This document shows, piece by piece, positions 38,543-46,911 of a DNA stretch of 64,000 nt. The notes under the pieces are model-generated. The model was not told the DNA's origin. It saw only the letters and a program-made list of their open reading frames with translations, and searched no databases. Numbering within the stretch: the stretch's first letter is position 1; each line of letters begins with the position of its first letter. Source of the stretch: CAYNZV01 sp965217095 (lineage in GTDB: Bacteria; Latescibacterota; UBA2968; UBA8231); contig OZ244235.1 in NCBI GenBank assembly GCA_965217095.1, forward strand, positions 2,728,001-2,792,000, in the 5' to 3' direction. A program made the translations under genes and the position numbers.

Positions 38543-39085
38543 TCACCTACCGGCGTCGATGTAAGGATGCGTGCGGCCTACGGTTACAGCTTGCGTACTC
38601 GGGTTGACCACGAGCTTCTCGTATTTGCCAAACGGCTTCCAACGTCTGGCCTCATTCTCCCACTCCCAATCGAGGGATTCGGGAGGCACGATACCAAGGA
38701 TTTGGAAGGCCTCGTCTTGATCGAACGGATCCATCTCTTTCAAGGTGTAGGTAACGTAGGTCGACCTGCCGTCCTTTAATATAATGAATATCCAGGTCCC
38801 TTCGATATACTTCCATTGGATGGTGCTCATATCGGCAGTCTTTTGGATGAAGACGTCGGCCTCGCCGAAGTGTTCTTCCAACTGGACCTGGGTCCGACCT
38901 AAGGTATAGCTGAGATCAAGGTCGGTTTTGGAGGTGCCGCGGGCGGTAGAAGGAAAGATTGCAAATAACAACGCGAGCACCAGCGCCGTTCGAAAACAAC
39001 GGTGGTGAAGCGACTCTGGAAATTTTCTCATCAAGGCCACGCCAGCTTCCGTATGCTCAATCATAACGCGCTTATTAACAACCAT
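38543..39085 (-). CDS. Small exported protein, first gene of the outer-membrane operon
   Basis: A protein of up to 180 residues with a hydrophobic export signal (FRTALVLALLFAIFPSTARG). A likely beta-rich mature part (QVQLEEHFGEADVFIQKTAD, TWIFIILKDGRSTYVTYTL) follows. I recognise no family, though the repeat-like LGxTxxQLxxxFG pattern recalls SmpA/BamE-type small envelope proteins. The start is uncertain: ATGs at 39085 and 39031 are both possible and neither has a strong ribosome binding site. It heads the nine-gene minus-strand transcript. Confidence 0.55.
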   Translation of the reverse strand: MVVNKRVMIEHTEAGVALMRKFPESLHHRCFRTALVLALLFAIFPSTARGTSKTDLDLSYTLGRTQVQLEEHFGEADVFIQKTADMSTIQWKYIEGTWIFIILKDGRSTYVTYTLKEMDPFDQDEAFQILGIVPPESLDWEWENEARRWKPFGKYEKLVVNPSTQAVTVGRTHPYIDAGR

Positions 39086-39236
39086 TTATGCGACCTGCGA
39101 AAATGGATGTTCGCACGTGGGTTCAGATGTACGCGGATACCTGTGGGGCTTTATCACGGATAGAGTGCTAAGATACTCAGCCTTTGTCAAGGATTTTGTT
39201 CCCCGTGTAGATATTTCCACCTGATTTTCGCTCCGA

Positions 39237-39266
39237 AGTATTCGCTCTGAAGACCGCACTTGTCAA
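39237..39266 (-). promoter_or_regulatory. Candidate sigma70 promoter of the minus-strand operon
   Basis: On the minus strand a consensus TTGACA (39266-39261) is followed after 18 bases by AATACT (39242-39237). A second TTGACA at 39190-39185 lacks a good -10 partner. Either could start the operon that begins near 39085. Confidence 0.4.
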
Positions 39267-39280
39267 GCATATATTTGTGG

Positions 39281-39309
39281 TTGACCATGGTCCTAAGGGA
39301 GTTTATACT
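39281..39309 (+). promoter_or_regulatory. Candidate sigma70 promoter of the exbB-exbD-exbD operon
   Basis: TTGACC (39281-39286), a 17-base spacer and TATACT (39304-39309) form a near-consensus promoter about 160 bases upstream of the exbB ATG. Confidence 0.5.
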
Positions 39310-39470
39310 CTACGGCGCTTTGTGGAATATTGGTGGGCGCGAGCGGAGCAAGGCTGTTTTTCTCGAGCGATGGACGAAAAATCCTTGGGTTCTGCAGCGC
39401 CTTTTGTTAAATTGTCGACGATAATTTTGACGGTGAGTTTGGACCTTTTCATCCAAGAAGGAGTGGCTGC

Positions 39471-40217
39471 ATGGAAACTCTAATGTCTGGCGGTATTTTG
39501 ATGATTCCCCTTGGGATATGCGCGCTCTTGGGGCTCGCCTTCATCATTGAGCGGTTCGTAGTGCTCGGGAAGGTGCCGGACGACGACACCGCTCAGGCCG
39601 AGTTTGAAGCGGCCGAACGCATTCTTCTCAACGAAGGAGAAGTTGCTGCAGCGCAGCATTGCAACGCGGGCGAAGGACCGCTCAACTTCGTTTTCGCTTC
39701 GCTGCTGAAGCGCTTCGACACGCTGATGATTGAGCTTCGCGAATTCAAGGATACCAACGAACGGCTGGCGCAGATGGCCGAGAAGGCTGGCGCTGGCAGT
39801 CTGGGAAATTTCATGATCCAACAGAAAGAGCTGTCGGACATGAAAGAGGAGTTGGTCCTCGAAACCGAAGAGGCCGGGAAATCGTATCTGGGCAAATCGC
39901 TGGTGCTGTTAAACACCATCGGCAATATAGCACCACTGCTGGGCTTGCTTGGAACGATCCTCGGTATGATCACCGCTTTCGAAGCTATCGCAGTCGCAGG
40001 AACAGGTGATCCGAAGGTCGTCGCGGGAGGCATTTCTCAGGCGCTCGTAACCACTGCTACCGGTCTTTCCATAGCTATTCCCGCCATCGTTGCGTACCGC
40101 TATTTCGCGCGGCGCGCCGACGGCCTGCGGGGTCGGCTCGAAGTGTATGGCCATGCATTCGCGAATGCCTTGCTGGTCGCCGGCCAAAGTCAGATGGATC
40201 GCTCTGAGGCAAGCTGA
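39471..40217 (+). CDS. exbB: MotA/TolQ/ExbB-family proton channel protein
   Basis: A 248-residue inner-membrane protein with the three-helix layout of the family. Helix 1 is at residues 7-30 (ILMIPLGICALLGLAFIIER). Helix 2 includes IGNIAPLLGLLGTILGMI and helix 3 ISQALVTTATGLSIAIPAIV; these last two line the proton path with the ExbD helix. AAGGAG lies seven bases before the ATG. It overlaps the following exbD by one base. With two ExbD-type partners it would form a proton-driven motor that energises periplasmic or outer-membrane partners. No TonB gene is present here, and the divergent AgmX-type lipoprotein and DUF4159 protein are the best candidate partners. Confidence 0.93.
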   Translation: METLMSGGILMIPLGICALLGLAFIIERFVVLGKVPDDDTAQAEFEAAERILLNEGEVAAAQHCNAGEGPLNFVFASLLKRFDTLMIELREFKDTNERLAQMAEKAGAGSLGNFMIQQKELSDMKEELVLETEEAGKSYLGKSLVLLNTIGNIAPLLGLLGTILGMITAFEAIAVAGTGDPKVVAGGISQALVTTATGLSIAIPAIVAYRYFARRADGLRGRLEVYGHAFANALLVAGQSQMDRSEAS

Positions 40218-40648
40218 TGTCGCTCCTGCATCGTCGAACACGGGAGAATTTCGGCGGGGAAGAGGGCAATGACCTCACCCCGCTGATCGACTGTGTTTTC
40301 CTGCTTCTCATATTCTTCATGGTCACCACAGTCTTTCTGCACGCCAAAGGTCTGGACGTGGATTTGCCCGCGCAGAGCGAGGCGACCGAGCAGGAAAAGA
40401 AGAAGGACATCAACATCCACGTGGCCCAGGACGGCAAGATCCAGATCGGCGGCGAGGATGTAAGTCCCCCGGAACTGGTGGGACGATTGAAAAAAGCGAT
40501 GGTCGACGCGAACAACGAGAACATCATCATCCAAGCCAATCCGGATTGTGCTCAGAAGTATGTTGTTCTCATTGTTGACGCTGCCAAGGAAGCAAACGTC
40601 GTCGGAATTGCGTTTGCCAAAGAGCAGGAAGGCGGAGGTGCCCTGTAA
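40217..40648 (+). CDS. exbD: ExbD/TolR-family biopolymer transport protein 1
   Basis: A 143-residue protein with a short cytoplasmic tail, one transmembrane helix carrying the conserved proton-binding Asp (NDLTPLIDCVFLLLIFFMVT) and a periplasmic domain with the usual beta-alpha fold. The start codon overlaps the exbB stop (TGATG) and its stop overlaps the next start (TAATG), so the three genes are translationally coupled. Family members couple proton flow to force on TonB- or Tol-like partners. Confidence 0.93.
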   Translation: MSLLHRRTRENFGGEEGNDLTPLIDCVFLLLIFFMVTTVFLHAKGLDVDLPAQSEATEQEKKKDINIHVAQDGKIQIGGEDVSPPELVGRLKKAMVDANNENIIIQANPDCAQKYVVLIVDAAKEANVVGIAFAKEQEGGGAL

Positions 40649-41055
40649 TGGCAAGGCGGACATCCCTCGAAACGGAGAGCACCGGACTCGACCTCACGCC
40701 GATGATCGACTGTGTGTTCCTGTTGATCATATTCTTTATGGTTACTACGGTGTTCAAGGAGCCGCACAGCCTGCAGGTTGAGCTGCCCGAGGCAAGACAG
40801 GCGGTAATCGTCGAGGAAAAGAAGCTGGTCGCAAGCATCGATAAATCGGGTCAGATGGAGATCAATCGACACCTGGTCACGCTTGCTGAGCTTCACGGCG
40901 TTCTCTCGCAACAGAAGCAGGACACTCGCAGTATGACGCTGATCATCCGCACGGACAAAGAGACCAGGCATGGACCAGTGCTGGAAACCATGGAGATTGC
41001 CAAGAGACTCCGGATCGAAAAGGTGGTCTTGCAGTCAGAGGAGTTGAAGGAGTAG
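40648..41055 (+). CDS. exbD: ExbD/TolR-family biopolymer transport protein 2
   Basis: A 135-residue second ExbD-type protein (LDLTPMIDCVFLLIIFFMVT, with the conserved Asp) and a periplasmic domain that differs clearly from the first. One ExbB with two distinct ExbD proteins is the composition of the Myxococcus AglR-AglQ-AglS gliding motor as well as of some other Tol/Exb systems. It is the last gene before a strong terminator. Confidence 0.92.
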   Translation: MARRTSLETESTGLDLTPMIDCVFLLIIFFMVTTVFKEPHSLQVELPEARQAVIVEEKKLVASIDKSGQMEINRHLVTLAELHGVLSQQKQDTRSMTLIIRTDKETRHGPVLETMEIAKRLRIEKVVLQSEELKE

Positions 41056-41083
41056 GTCTCACAGGTTCAGCGGTTTCGTATTC

Positions 41084-41119
41084 AACGGGCGTTTCGTTTC
41101 GCGAAATGCCCGTTTTTTT
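41084..41119 (+). terminator. Rho-independent terminator after exbD2
   Basis: A 13-base-pair stem (41084-41096 with 41102-41114, one G-U pair), a 5-base loop and a run of seven T form a textbook intrinsic terminator 28 bases after the exbD2 stop. Confidence 0.9.
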
Positions 41120-41247
41120 GTTCTGACTACCTTGCCAATAATCGACCCTCCGGTGCGGTTTAGCCACATTCAGGCGAAATTTTTTTAGAAATACTGAAAA
41201 AGATTAAAGCCTCAAGGAAATCTGCCGATAGATGGAGTAGGAGAAAA

Positions 41248-41892
41248 ATGTCCATGACCTGGAACCTCGCGTTCGTTGCCCTGATCCTCGGGGTATGGTC
41301 CACGGAAATAGCCGCTCAGACGGTTCAGTTAAGCGAACGAAACTCTGGCAGCAGGACCGTAAACGCCCGGATCGGAGAAACGATTGAGATAGCCGTCCAT
41401 GCCCGGTTCGGTCGATTTTCGGCATCTGGCGTCTCGTTGTATATAGGATTCCCTCTCAGCTCTTTCGAGGTCGTTCACAGCGGGATCCAAAGCACTGGCG
41501 AGGTTGCGCCGTTTAAGCCGGGAGAGCTCTTTCAGGATGCCGCGGTCGTGGCGAATCAGGTGATTTCGACCAATCCCGGTCTTCCGCACAACATGGAAAT
41601 TATCCAGTACGTGGCCGTAAGCGGCCCCGGGAGAAATCGCGCCCGTACCGGATCCGGCACCCTCGCCACGTTCACACTTCGGTGCATAGGCGCGATCAGC
41701 GAAGGTAAAATAAATGTCTTCAGCAATCCGGTGTTCGAGTCACGTCTTATATCAGCTACGGACAATTCAGAACGGCCTTTTGTGATTGGAGAAAACTTGA
41801 TCGTCGATGTAGGTCGCGTGACGGCTGTAGAGCAAAGCAGTTCCTGGGCCCTGATCAAGAAAGCCCTGACCAAAGAAGATGGACTCCATTAG
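41248..41892 (+). CDS. Exported cohesin-like beta-sandwich protein
   Basis: A 214-residue protein with a signal peptide (MSMTWNLAFVALILGVWSTE, cut near AAQ). A single beta-sandwich domain follows (ARIGETIEIAVHARFG, ASGVSLYIGFPLSSFEVV, GSGTLATFTLRCIGA), with the strand pattern of cohesin-type domains. In many non-cellulosomal bacteria such domains occur in surface proteins without a dockerin partner. GGAG lies ten bases before the ATG. The gene ends 14 bases into the YjfB-like gene, so the two are coupled. Confidence 0.6.
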   Translation: MSMTWNLAFVALILGVWSTEIAAQTVQLSERNSGSRTVNARIGETIEIAVHARFGRFSASGVSLYIGFPLSSFEVVHSGIQSTGEVAPFKPGELFQDAAVVANQVISTNPGLPHNMEIIQYVAVSGPGRNRARTGSGTLATFTLRCIGAISEGKINVFSNPVFESRLISATDNSERPFVIGENLIVDVGRVTAVEQSSSWALIKKALTKEDGLH

Positions 41893-42106
41893 CGATCCCA
41901 CATCCTTGATCGTGGAACAGGCTGCCGCTCTCAGCCGCGCGCGCATTGACAACGAGTTATCGGTAACAGCCGTCAAGAGGGCGCTCGACCAGCAGAAGCG
42001 CCAGGCGTTCGACCTGTTCGACGCCGTCGATGCAAACATCTACGACGGCACCGGCGCCCACCGAAGTCGTGGTTCGGTGGGCGCCCATTTGAATCTCGCG
42101 CTTTGA
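41879..42106 (+). CDS. YjfB-like putative motility protein
   Basis: A 75-residue protein with the pattern ALSRARIDNELSVTAVKRAL, then DQQKRQAFDLFD and a short beta-like tail ending GAHLNLAL, matching the YjfB family. That family is annotated as putative motility proteins and is often found near flagellar genes; its biochemical role is unknown. It overlaps the cohesin-like gene by 14 bases. Its 3' part contains a perfect 13-bp hairpin. Confidence 0.65.
   Translation: MDSISDPTSLIVEQAAALSRARIDNELSVTAVKRALDQQKRQAFDLFDAVDANIYDGTGAHRSRGSVGAHLNLAL
42053..42085 (+). repeat. Perfect 13-bp inverted repeat inside the 3' end of the YjfB-like gene
   Basis: GGCGCCCACCGAA (42053-42065) and its exact complement (42073-42085) enclose a 7-base loop. 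No T-run follows. It could be an mRNA-stability hairpin or a factor-dependent terminator. Confidence 0.6.
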
Positions 42107-42124
42107 GCTGGAATCGCCAGCTCA
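42104..42124 (+). terminator. Hairpin overlapping the YjfB-like stop codon
   Basis: TGAGCTGG and CCAGCTCA pair around a 5-base loop, starting at the stop codon. It lacks a U-tract, so it is a weak terminator candidate acting perhaps with the hairpin just upstream. Confidence 0.3.
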
Positions 42125-42181
42125 TCACACACACGAATTCTACCTATCCCCGCCACGATCCCCAACCATCGTAACACATCC

Positions 42182-42210
42182 TTGACACGACGTGACTGAA
42201 GAAGCATCGT
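42182..42210 (+). promoter_or_regulatory. Weak promoter candidate upstream of the glycerol-1-phosphate dehydrogenase gene
   Basis: TTGACA (42182-42187) is followed after 17 bases by CATCGT, a poor -10. The consensus -35 makes it worth noting. Confidence 0.25.
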
Positions 42211-42231
42211 CGCGGTCCAAACCGAGCGATC

Positions 42232-43584
42232 TTGTTCACCACTTCCATAGCGGATTCCGTGTTACCAAAAAGCCTCAGTTCGGTCGCCTCGTCGCTGGGG
42301 GTTGAACACATCGCCCTGGAGTTCGACCTGGCCTCGCGGGCAGAGTCGATTCTCCGCACAATCCTACCTTCGGGGAGCTGGGTTGTGGCCGCCGACCGCA
42401 CTACGTCTGCGGTTGCGGCGACGGCGATTCACCGGAGTCTCGGCAGCAATGTGGAAACGTTTCTCATCGCGGATGCTGCCGGTGGAAACGACGCGCCGGT
42501 AGCGGATCAAACGCAGGTTGACCGGCTGGAAGAGCGCATTCGAGCGGCCGGAGCAACCGCCGTCGTTGCAGTCGGGAGCGGAACGGTCAACGACGTGGCC
42601 AAGCTGGCTTCATTCAACACCGCCATTCCATACGCGGTGATAGCCACGGCGCCGTCGATGAATGGATATACTTCGTCCGTAACCTCACTGGTACATGAGG
42701 GGTGCAAGGTCTCCAGGTCCTGCCGGCCCCCGATAGCCTGCCTCGCCGATCCGGAGGTTTTAACCGCAGCTCCCGAGAGGATGATCGCCGCAGGGTTCGC
42801 TGACCTTATGTCTCGTCCGGCAAGCCAAGCCGACTGCCGGCTCGCCCATATGGTCACTGGGGCCCCGCATGCTACTGAAGCGGACGGTTTGATTGCCACA
42901 AGCTGGCGCCATTTGGAAGGAATCGAGTCGGGCCTCGCTAACCGTAACAGCTCCGCGGTCTGCGAGCTGTTTACCGCCCTGTGCATTTCGGGGTTGGCAA
43001 TGACGGTGGTCGCGTCATCGGCACCCTTGAGTGGCGCTGAACATCTCATCAGTCATCTTCTGGACATGAAAAATCTTCACGGCGGAAATCGCAGGGAACT
43101 CCATGGATGCCAGGTAGGAGTTGGCACCCTCGCCACCCTGGAGCTATATCGGCGATTTCTGGCTTTCAGCATCGATGAGCTCGATATCGAACGCTGCATC
43201 CTTGCCCGGCCGACCGGTGCAGACTATGTCCAGGCGGCCAGACGGCGCCTCGGACCCATCGCGGACCGGATCTCTGCGTGTGCTGAGGTGATGAACGATT
43301 CCAGCGAGCGGTTGCGAGATAGGCTTGGAAAGATTAAGCGGCATTGGCCAGAGATCGCCGAACAGTTGCGCAAACAATTGCCGTCCGCTCGCCAAATTCG
43401 TGGTCGGCTGGAAGCTGCGAAATGTCCTGTTTCCTTTGGCGACATCGGGGTGAGCCACACTCTCGCGCGGCACGCTCTGCTGCACAGTAAGGACATTAGG
43501 GAGCGGTACACAGTACTGCACTTCGCCTCTGATGTTGGCCGGCTGGAAGCGTGGACTGATTCAATTTTGTCAAGAAATAGGTAA
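42232..43584 (+). CDS. egsA: sn-Glycerol-1-phosphate dehydrogenase (EgsA/AraM family)
   Basis: A 450-residue iron-alcohol-dehydrogenase-fold protein. GSGTVNDVAK is the NAD(P)-binding signature of glycerol-1-phosphate dehydrogenases. Metal ligands appear conserved in AAGFADLMSR (Asp), SGAEHLISH (His) and LHGCQVGVGT (His). Such enzymes reduce dihydroxyacetone phosphate to sn-glycerol-1-phosphate, the glycerol backbone of archaeal lipids. In bacteria the AraM type makes heptaprenylglyceryl phosphate or serves arabinose-linked metabolism. The start is unclear: a TTG at 42232 is the first option and a GTG at 42259 another, and neither has a clear ribosome binding site. No partner GGGP synthase gene is visible nearby. 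Confidence 0.8.
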   Translation: MFTTSIADSVLPKSLSSVASSLGVEHIALEFDLASRAESILRTILPSGSWVVAADRTTSAVAATAIHRSLGSNVETFLIADAAGGNDAPVADQTQVDRLEERIRAAGATAVVAVGSGTVNDVAKLASFNTAIPYAVIATAPSMNGYTSSVTSLVHEGCKVSRSCRPPIACLADPEVLTAAPERMIAAGFADLMSRPASQADCRLAHMVTGAPHATEADGLIATSWRHLEGIESGLANRNSSAVCELFTALCISGLAMTVVASSAPLSGAEHLISHLLDMKNLHGGNRRELHGCQVGVGTLATLELYRRFLAFSIDELDIERCILARPTGADYVQAARRRLGPIADRISACAEVMNDSSERLRDRLGKIKRHWPEIAEQLRKQLPSARQIRGRLEAAKCPVSFGDIGVSHTLARHALLHSKDIRERYTVLHFASDVGRLEAWTDSILSRNR

Positions 43585-45117
43585 CACTTTTTTGCCTAAT
43601 GCCCGCGACCCCATCGGCTGATGTGGCCTCAATTGGCTATATTAAATGTTCGTCCACAGCGATACGCCTCAGCTATTCTGATTACCGCAGACCTCAATTC
43701 ATGAACGACCTGGGGAAAGCCGACCGATCCGAACTGGTTGCCGAGATTGCCCAGTTGCGGGAACGTCTCCACACGAGCGAAACCCACGAACTGTCAATCT
43801 CCGAGGCAAAGTATCGAGCATTGGTCGAGGGCAGCTCGGATTTCATCTATGTCTTGGACAAGGACGGCAGATTCACCTTTGCCAACCGAGAAGTGGAAAA
43901 CCTCCTGGGATACGAATCGGGGGAGATCGTCGGCCGTCATTTCTCAGAAGTTCTTCATCCCGACGATATCGGCAGCATCGGCCGGGCATTTCACGAGAGG
44001 CGCACCGGCGAGCGCGCGACGAAGCGGCTGGAAGTCCGCCTCCGATCCTCCGGGGGAGACACTCGCGACGTCGAACTGGACATTCGCCATTTCGCACTCA
44101 GCGCCAGCGGTATTTACCAGGGCGAGGACTTTGTTGGTACCCACGGAGTCGCCCGGGACATCACCGAACGCAAGTACCTGGCGCGCAAAAACCAGGCACT
44201 TCATCGGGTCCGGGAAGCAATATGGAGCATGGTTCACGCCGACGACATTCTGAAGGTACTGGAGGCGATCCGAGCCGGTCTAGAGACAATCGAAGTGCCG
44301 TTCTCTAATTGTGGTGTCCAGGTTCTCGATATGGGCGAGCCGCCGATGATGCATTCCTATAGCTCGTTCGGTGCCGACACGATCACCAAGCGTGGAGAGT
44401 GGATGATCGCAGATGTGGAGAGCCTGGCCGGATCGGTCTCTGATATCTGGCAGCGGGGGAAACCGATCTATTTTCCCGATCTGGACAAGGAAGTGAACGA
44501 GCATGAGCGACAGCGGCTCACCGAGCTTCACGGACCCGCCCGCGCCCTCCTCGAGATTCCGTTCTCGCACGGTGTGCTGACCGTAAACAGCGCACTTCCC
44601 GATCCGTTCTCCGAGCGGGATCTCGAGTTTGCCAACGAGCTGGCAGAGGCAATTTCGGACGGCTTCAGGCGGGTGGAGGATCTTCAGCAGCTGGCACTCT
44701 CGGAGAAGCGGTATCGCACCCTTGTTGAAACGCCGAACTTCATCGTCATGCTGCTGGATCCCGACGGTAACTACCTCTATGTCAGCCCACAGATCGAGGA
44801 TTGGTTGGGTTATTCGGCAGAGGAGTTTTACGGCGACCCGATGTTGCGGCAACGAATCGTACACGGGGATGACATCGCCGCGCTCGAGGAGTTCTTACAG
44901 TACCGGAAGAAACCGATCGTGCGCGACCTGGAATATCGCGGCGCAATCGATCCGGGGAATTGCAGTGGGCATCCTCTTCGTTGTTTCCGATCTTCGAAAC
45001 GCCCGAGGACGAACTCGTCAACAGGGTGGGCATGATCCAAATGGTTGTTCAGGACATTACCGAGCGCAAGCTGGGAGAACAACGGATTCAGGCGTCGCTT
45101 TCGGAAAAGGAAGTCTT

Positions 45118-46248
45118 GGGGGTATCCATTTAACCGGAGTTACCATATGTTCAGTGCATGGCGTATCCTCGCGCTGGCAAGCACTACCCGGGCTCGGTTG
45201 GCGAGTTTCAAGCCTGGTTTCGAACCGATGCGGACTGCCTGGACTACCTCGAATGGCTGCGGTGGCCCGACGGCTTCGTCTGTCCGAGTTGCGGCCACGA
45301 AGGCGGTTGGCGCTTGGGCGATGGCCGCTTCATGTGTCCGGCGTGTTCGACACGCAGTTCGGTGACGGCCGGTACGATCTTCGATCGGACGCGGACACCC
45401 TTGACGATATGGTACACCGCCTGCTGGCTGTTCGCCACCGGTAAAGACGGGATCTCGGCGTTGAGCTTGAAGCGAGTACTGGAGATCAGCTCCTACCAGA
45501 CTGCCTGGGCCATGCTGCACCGCCTGCGGTCGGTGTTGGTACGTCCCGGTCGGGATCTGCTGAGCGGGACGGTACAGGTGGACGAGACCTACATCGGCGG
45601 CGCCGAGCCTGGGCTGGCCGGTGGCCGCGCTAGGGGCAAGAAGGTGCTGACCGGTATCGCAGTTGAGGTTCATGAGCCGAGAGGATTGGGGCGGTGCCGC
45701 ATGTCGCCACTGGCCGATGCCTCTGCCGAGACCTTGCACGCGTTCGTGATGGATCACGTCGAGCCGGGCTCGACGATCATCACCGACGGGTGGCCCGCTT
45801 ATCAGGGACTGGCTCAGCTCGGCTACGAGCACGATCGGCGCAGCCAGGGCGCGGCCCGCGCTCGGGGCGATGATCCCAACAAGCTGTTGCCCGCCGTGCA
45901 CCGCGTTGTCTCACTGGCCAAGCGGTGGCTGCTGGGAACGCATCAAGGGGCCGCCGACAGTACCCACATGAGCCACTACCTCAACGAGTTCGTGTTCCGC
46001 TTCAATCGCCGCCGCTCCCGCAGCCGCGGCATGGTGTTTTATCGCGTGCTCGAGCTGGCCGTGGCCCACGAGCCGATGCGTTTCCAGGATCTCATTGCCA
46101 GCCGACGGCCGAGGAAGCTGCCCCCCGAGCCGCCCAAACGGCGAGGGCATCCCACGAGCCTGGAACGCCCAGGGGCAAACCGGCCGTGGCGGTCGGCGGC
46201 CGAACACTGATGGGGGTCGCGACGCACTCCGGTTAAATGGATACCCCC
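45118..46248 (+). mobile_element. IS1595-family insertion sequence
   Basis: Perfect 23-bp terminal inverted repeats (45118-45140 and 46226-46248, starting GGGGGTATCC) bound the element. They are flanked by a shared 12-base direct repeat AAAGGAAGTCTT (45106-45117 and 46249-46260). The family usually makes 8-bp duplications, so the 12 bases may include a chance match or slightly different ends. The host reading frame is restored exactly on precise removal, so the insertion looks recent. Confidence 0.92.
45158..46210 (+). CDS. IS1595-family (ISXO2-like) DDE transposase
   Basis: A 350-residue transposase. The N-terminal zinc ribbon has two CxxC pairs (CPSCGHEGG and CPACSTRSS). The ISXO2-type catalytic domain shows GTVQVDETYIGG (first Asp), STIITDGWPAYQG (second Asp) and HYLNEFVFRFNRR (last acidic residue). 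It catalyses cut-and-paste or replicative movement of the enclosing element. It is intact, so the element may still be active. Confidence 0.93.
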   Translation: MAYPRAGKHYPGSVGEFQAWFRTDADCLDYLEWLRWPDGFVCPSCGHEGGWRLGDGRFMCPACSTRSSVTAGTIFDRTRTPLTIWYTACWLFATGKDGISALSLKRVLEISSYQTAWAMLHRLRSVLVRPGRDLLSGTVQVDETYIGGAEPGLAGGRARGKKVLTGIAVEVHEPRGLGRCRMSPLADASAETLHAFVMDHVEPGSTIITDGWPAYQGLAQLGYEHDRRSQGAARARGDDPNKLLPAVHRVVSLAKRWLLGTHQGAADSTHMSHYLNEFVFRFNRRRSRSRGMVFYRVLELAVAHEPMRFQDLIASRRPRKLPPEPPKRRGHPTSLERPGANRPWRSAAEH

Positions 46249-46911
46249 AAAGGAAGTCTTACTTAAGGAGATCCACCATCGGGTAAAAAACAATCTCCAA
46301 ATTATTTCCAGCTTGCTGCACCTGCAGTCTCAGGAATTGAGCGACGCCAAATCGACTGACGTGTTCAGCGACAGCCAACACCGAATCGAATCCATGTCCC
46401 TCATTCACGAGGAGCTCTATAAATCAGGCGATCTTGCCCGGGTCGATTTCGCACAATACATGAGCAACCTGACGGAGAATCTGTTCGAATCCTACGGAGT
46501 TGTGGCGGATCAAGTCTCCCTCGGCATCGACGTGGACTCCCCTCCTCTCGACATCGACAAAGCGATCCCCCTTGGTCTCATCGTCAACGAACTGGTTTCC
46601 AATTCCCTGAAATACGCCTTCCCCGATTCGGGAAAGGGTACTATTGCCATCTCGCTAAGCCGGTCCGAATCAGGTGGGTTAATTTTGAAGGTCGGTGATG
46701 ATGGCATCGGCATCCAAGGTGAAATAGACTTCGGCAACGTGCAAACCTTGGGTCTGAGGCTGGTGAATACCTTGGTGGGTCAGCTAAAGGGGACGGTGGA
46801 GCTGAATCGCGAGGGCGGCACAGAGTTCGTCATCAGGTACTGAGGCCGATGCGAACATCGCCCAAGTCTCGGTGACTGTTTGAAAGCGGGGAGTCGATTG
46901 TTAACGGGTTA

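Larger units (their letters stand above)
39086..39470. other. Divergent promoter region between the outer-membrane operon and exbB
   Basis: A 385-base region without a supported gene. It is richer in A+T than its surroundings and contains promoter-like elements on both strands, listed separately. A 68-codon frame at 39277-39483 runs through it but lacks a ribosome binding site and coding character. The exbB mRNA leader would be about 150 bases long if the listed promoter is used. Confidence 0.6.
43599..46843 (+). pseudogene. PAS/GAF sensor histidine kinase interrupted by an insertion element and a frameshift
   Basis: The 5' part encodes a PAS domain (about residues 65-190, FIYVLDKDGRFTFANREVEN), a GAF-like region and a second PAS domain (VMLLDPDGNYLYVSPQIEDW). 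A missing G in GGGG 44954-44957 shifts the frame; restored, it reads ELQWASSSLFPIFETPEDEL and DITERKLGEQRIQ. An IS element then splits the kinase core. Removing it and one 12-bp duplication rejoins SEKEVLLKEIHHRVKNNLQ, the H-box of HisKA_2 kinases. The ATPase domain follows (IVNELVSNSLKYAFP, VGDDGIGI, LGLRLVNTLV). The insertion is certainly disruptive; the frameshift may be a sequence error. The start is probably the ATG at 43599 or 43701. Confidence 0.85.

Noticed and set aside
39277..39483. A 68-codon plus-strand frame in the divergent promoter region
   Set aside because: It has no ribosome binding site, carries promoter elements within it and overlaps the start of exbB in another frame.
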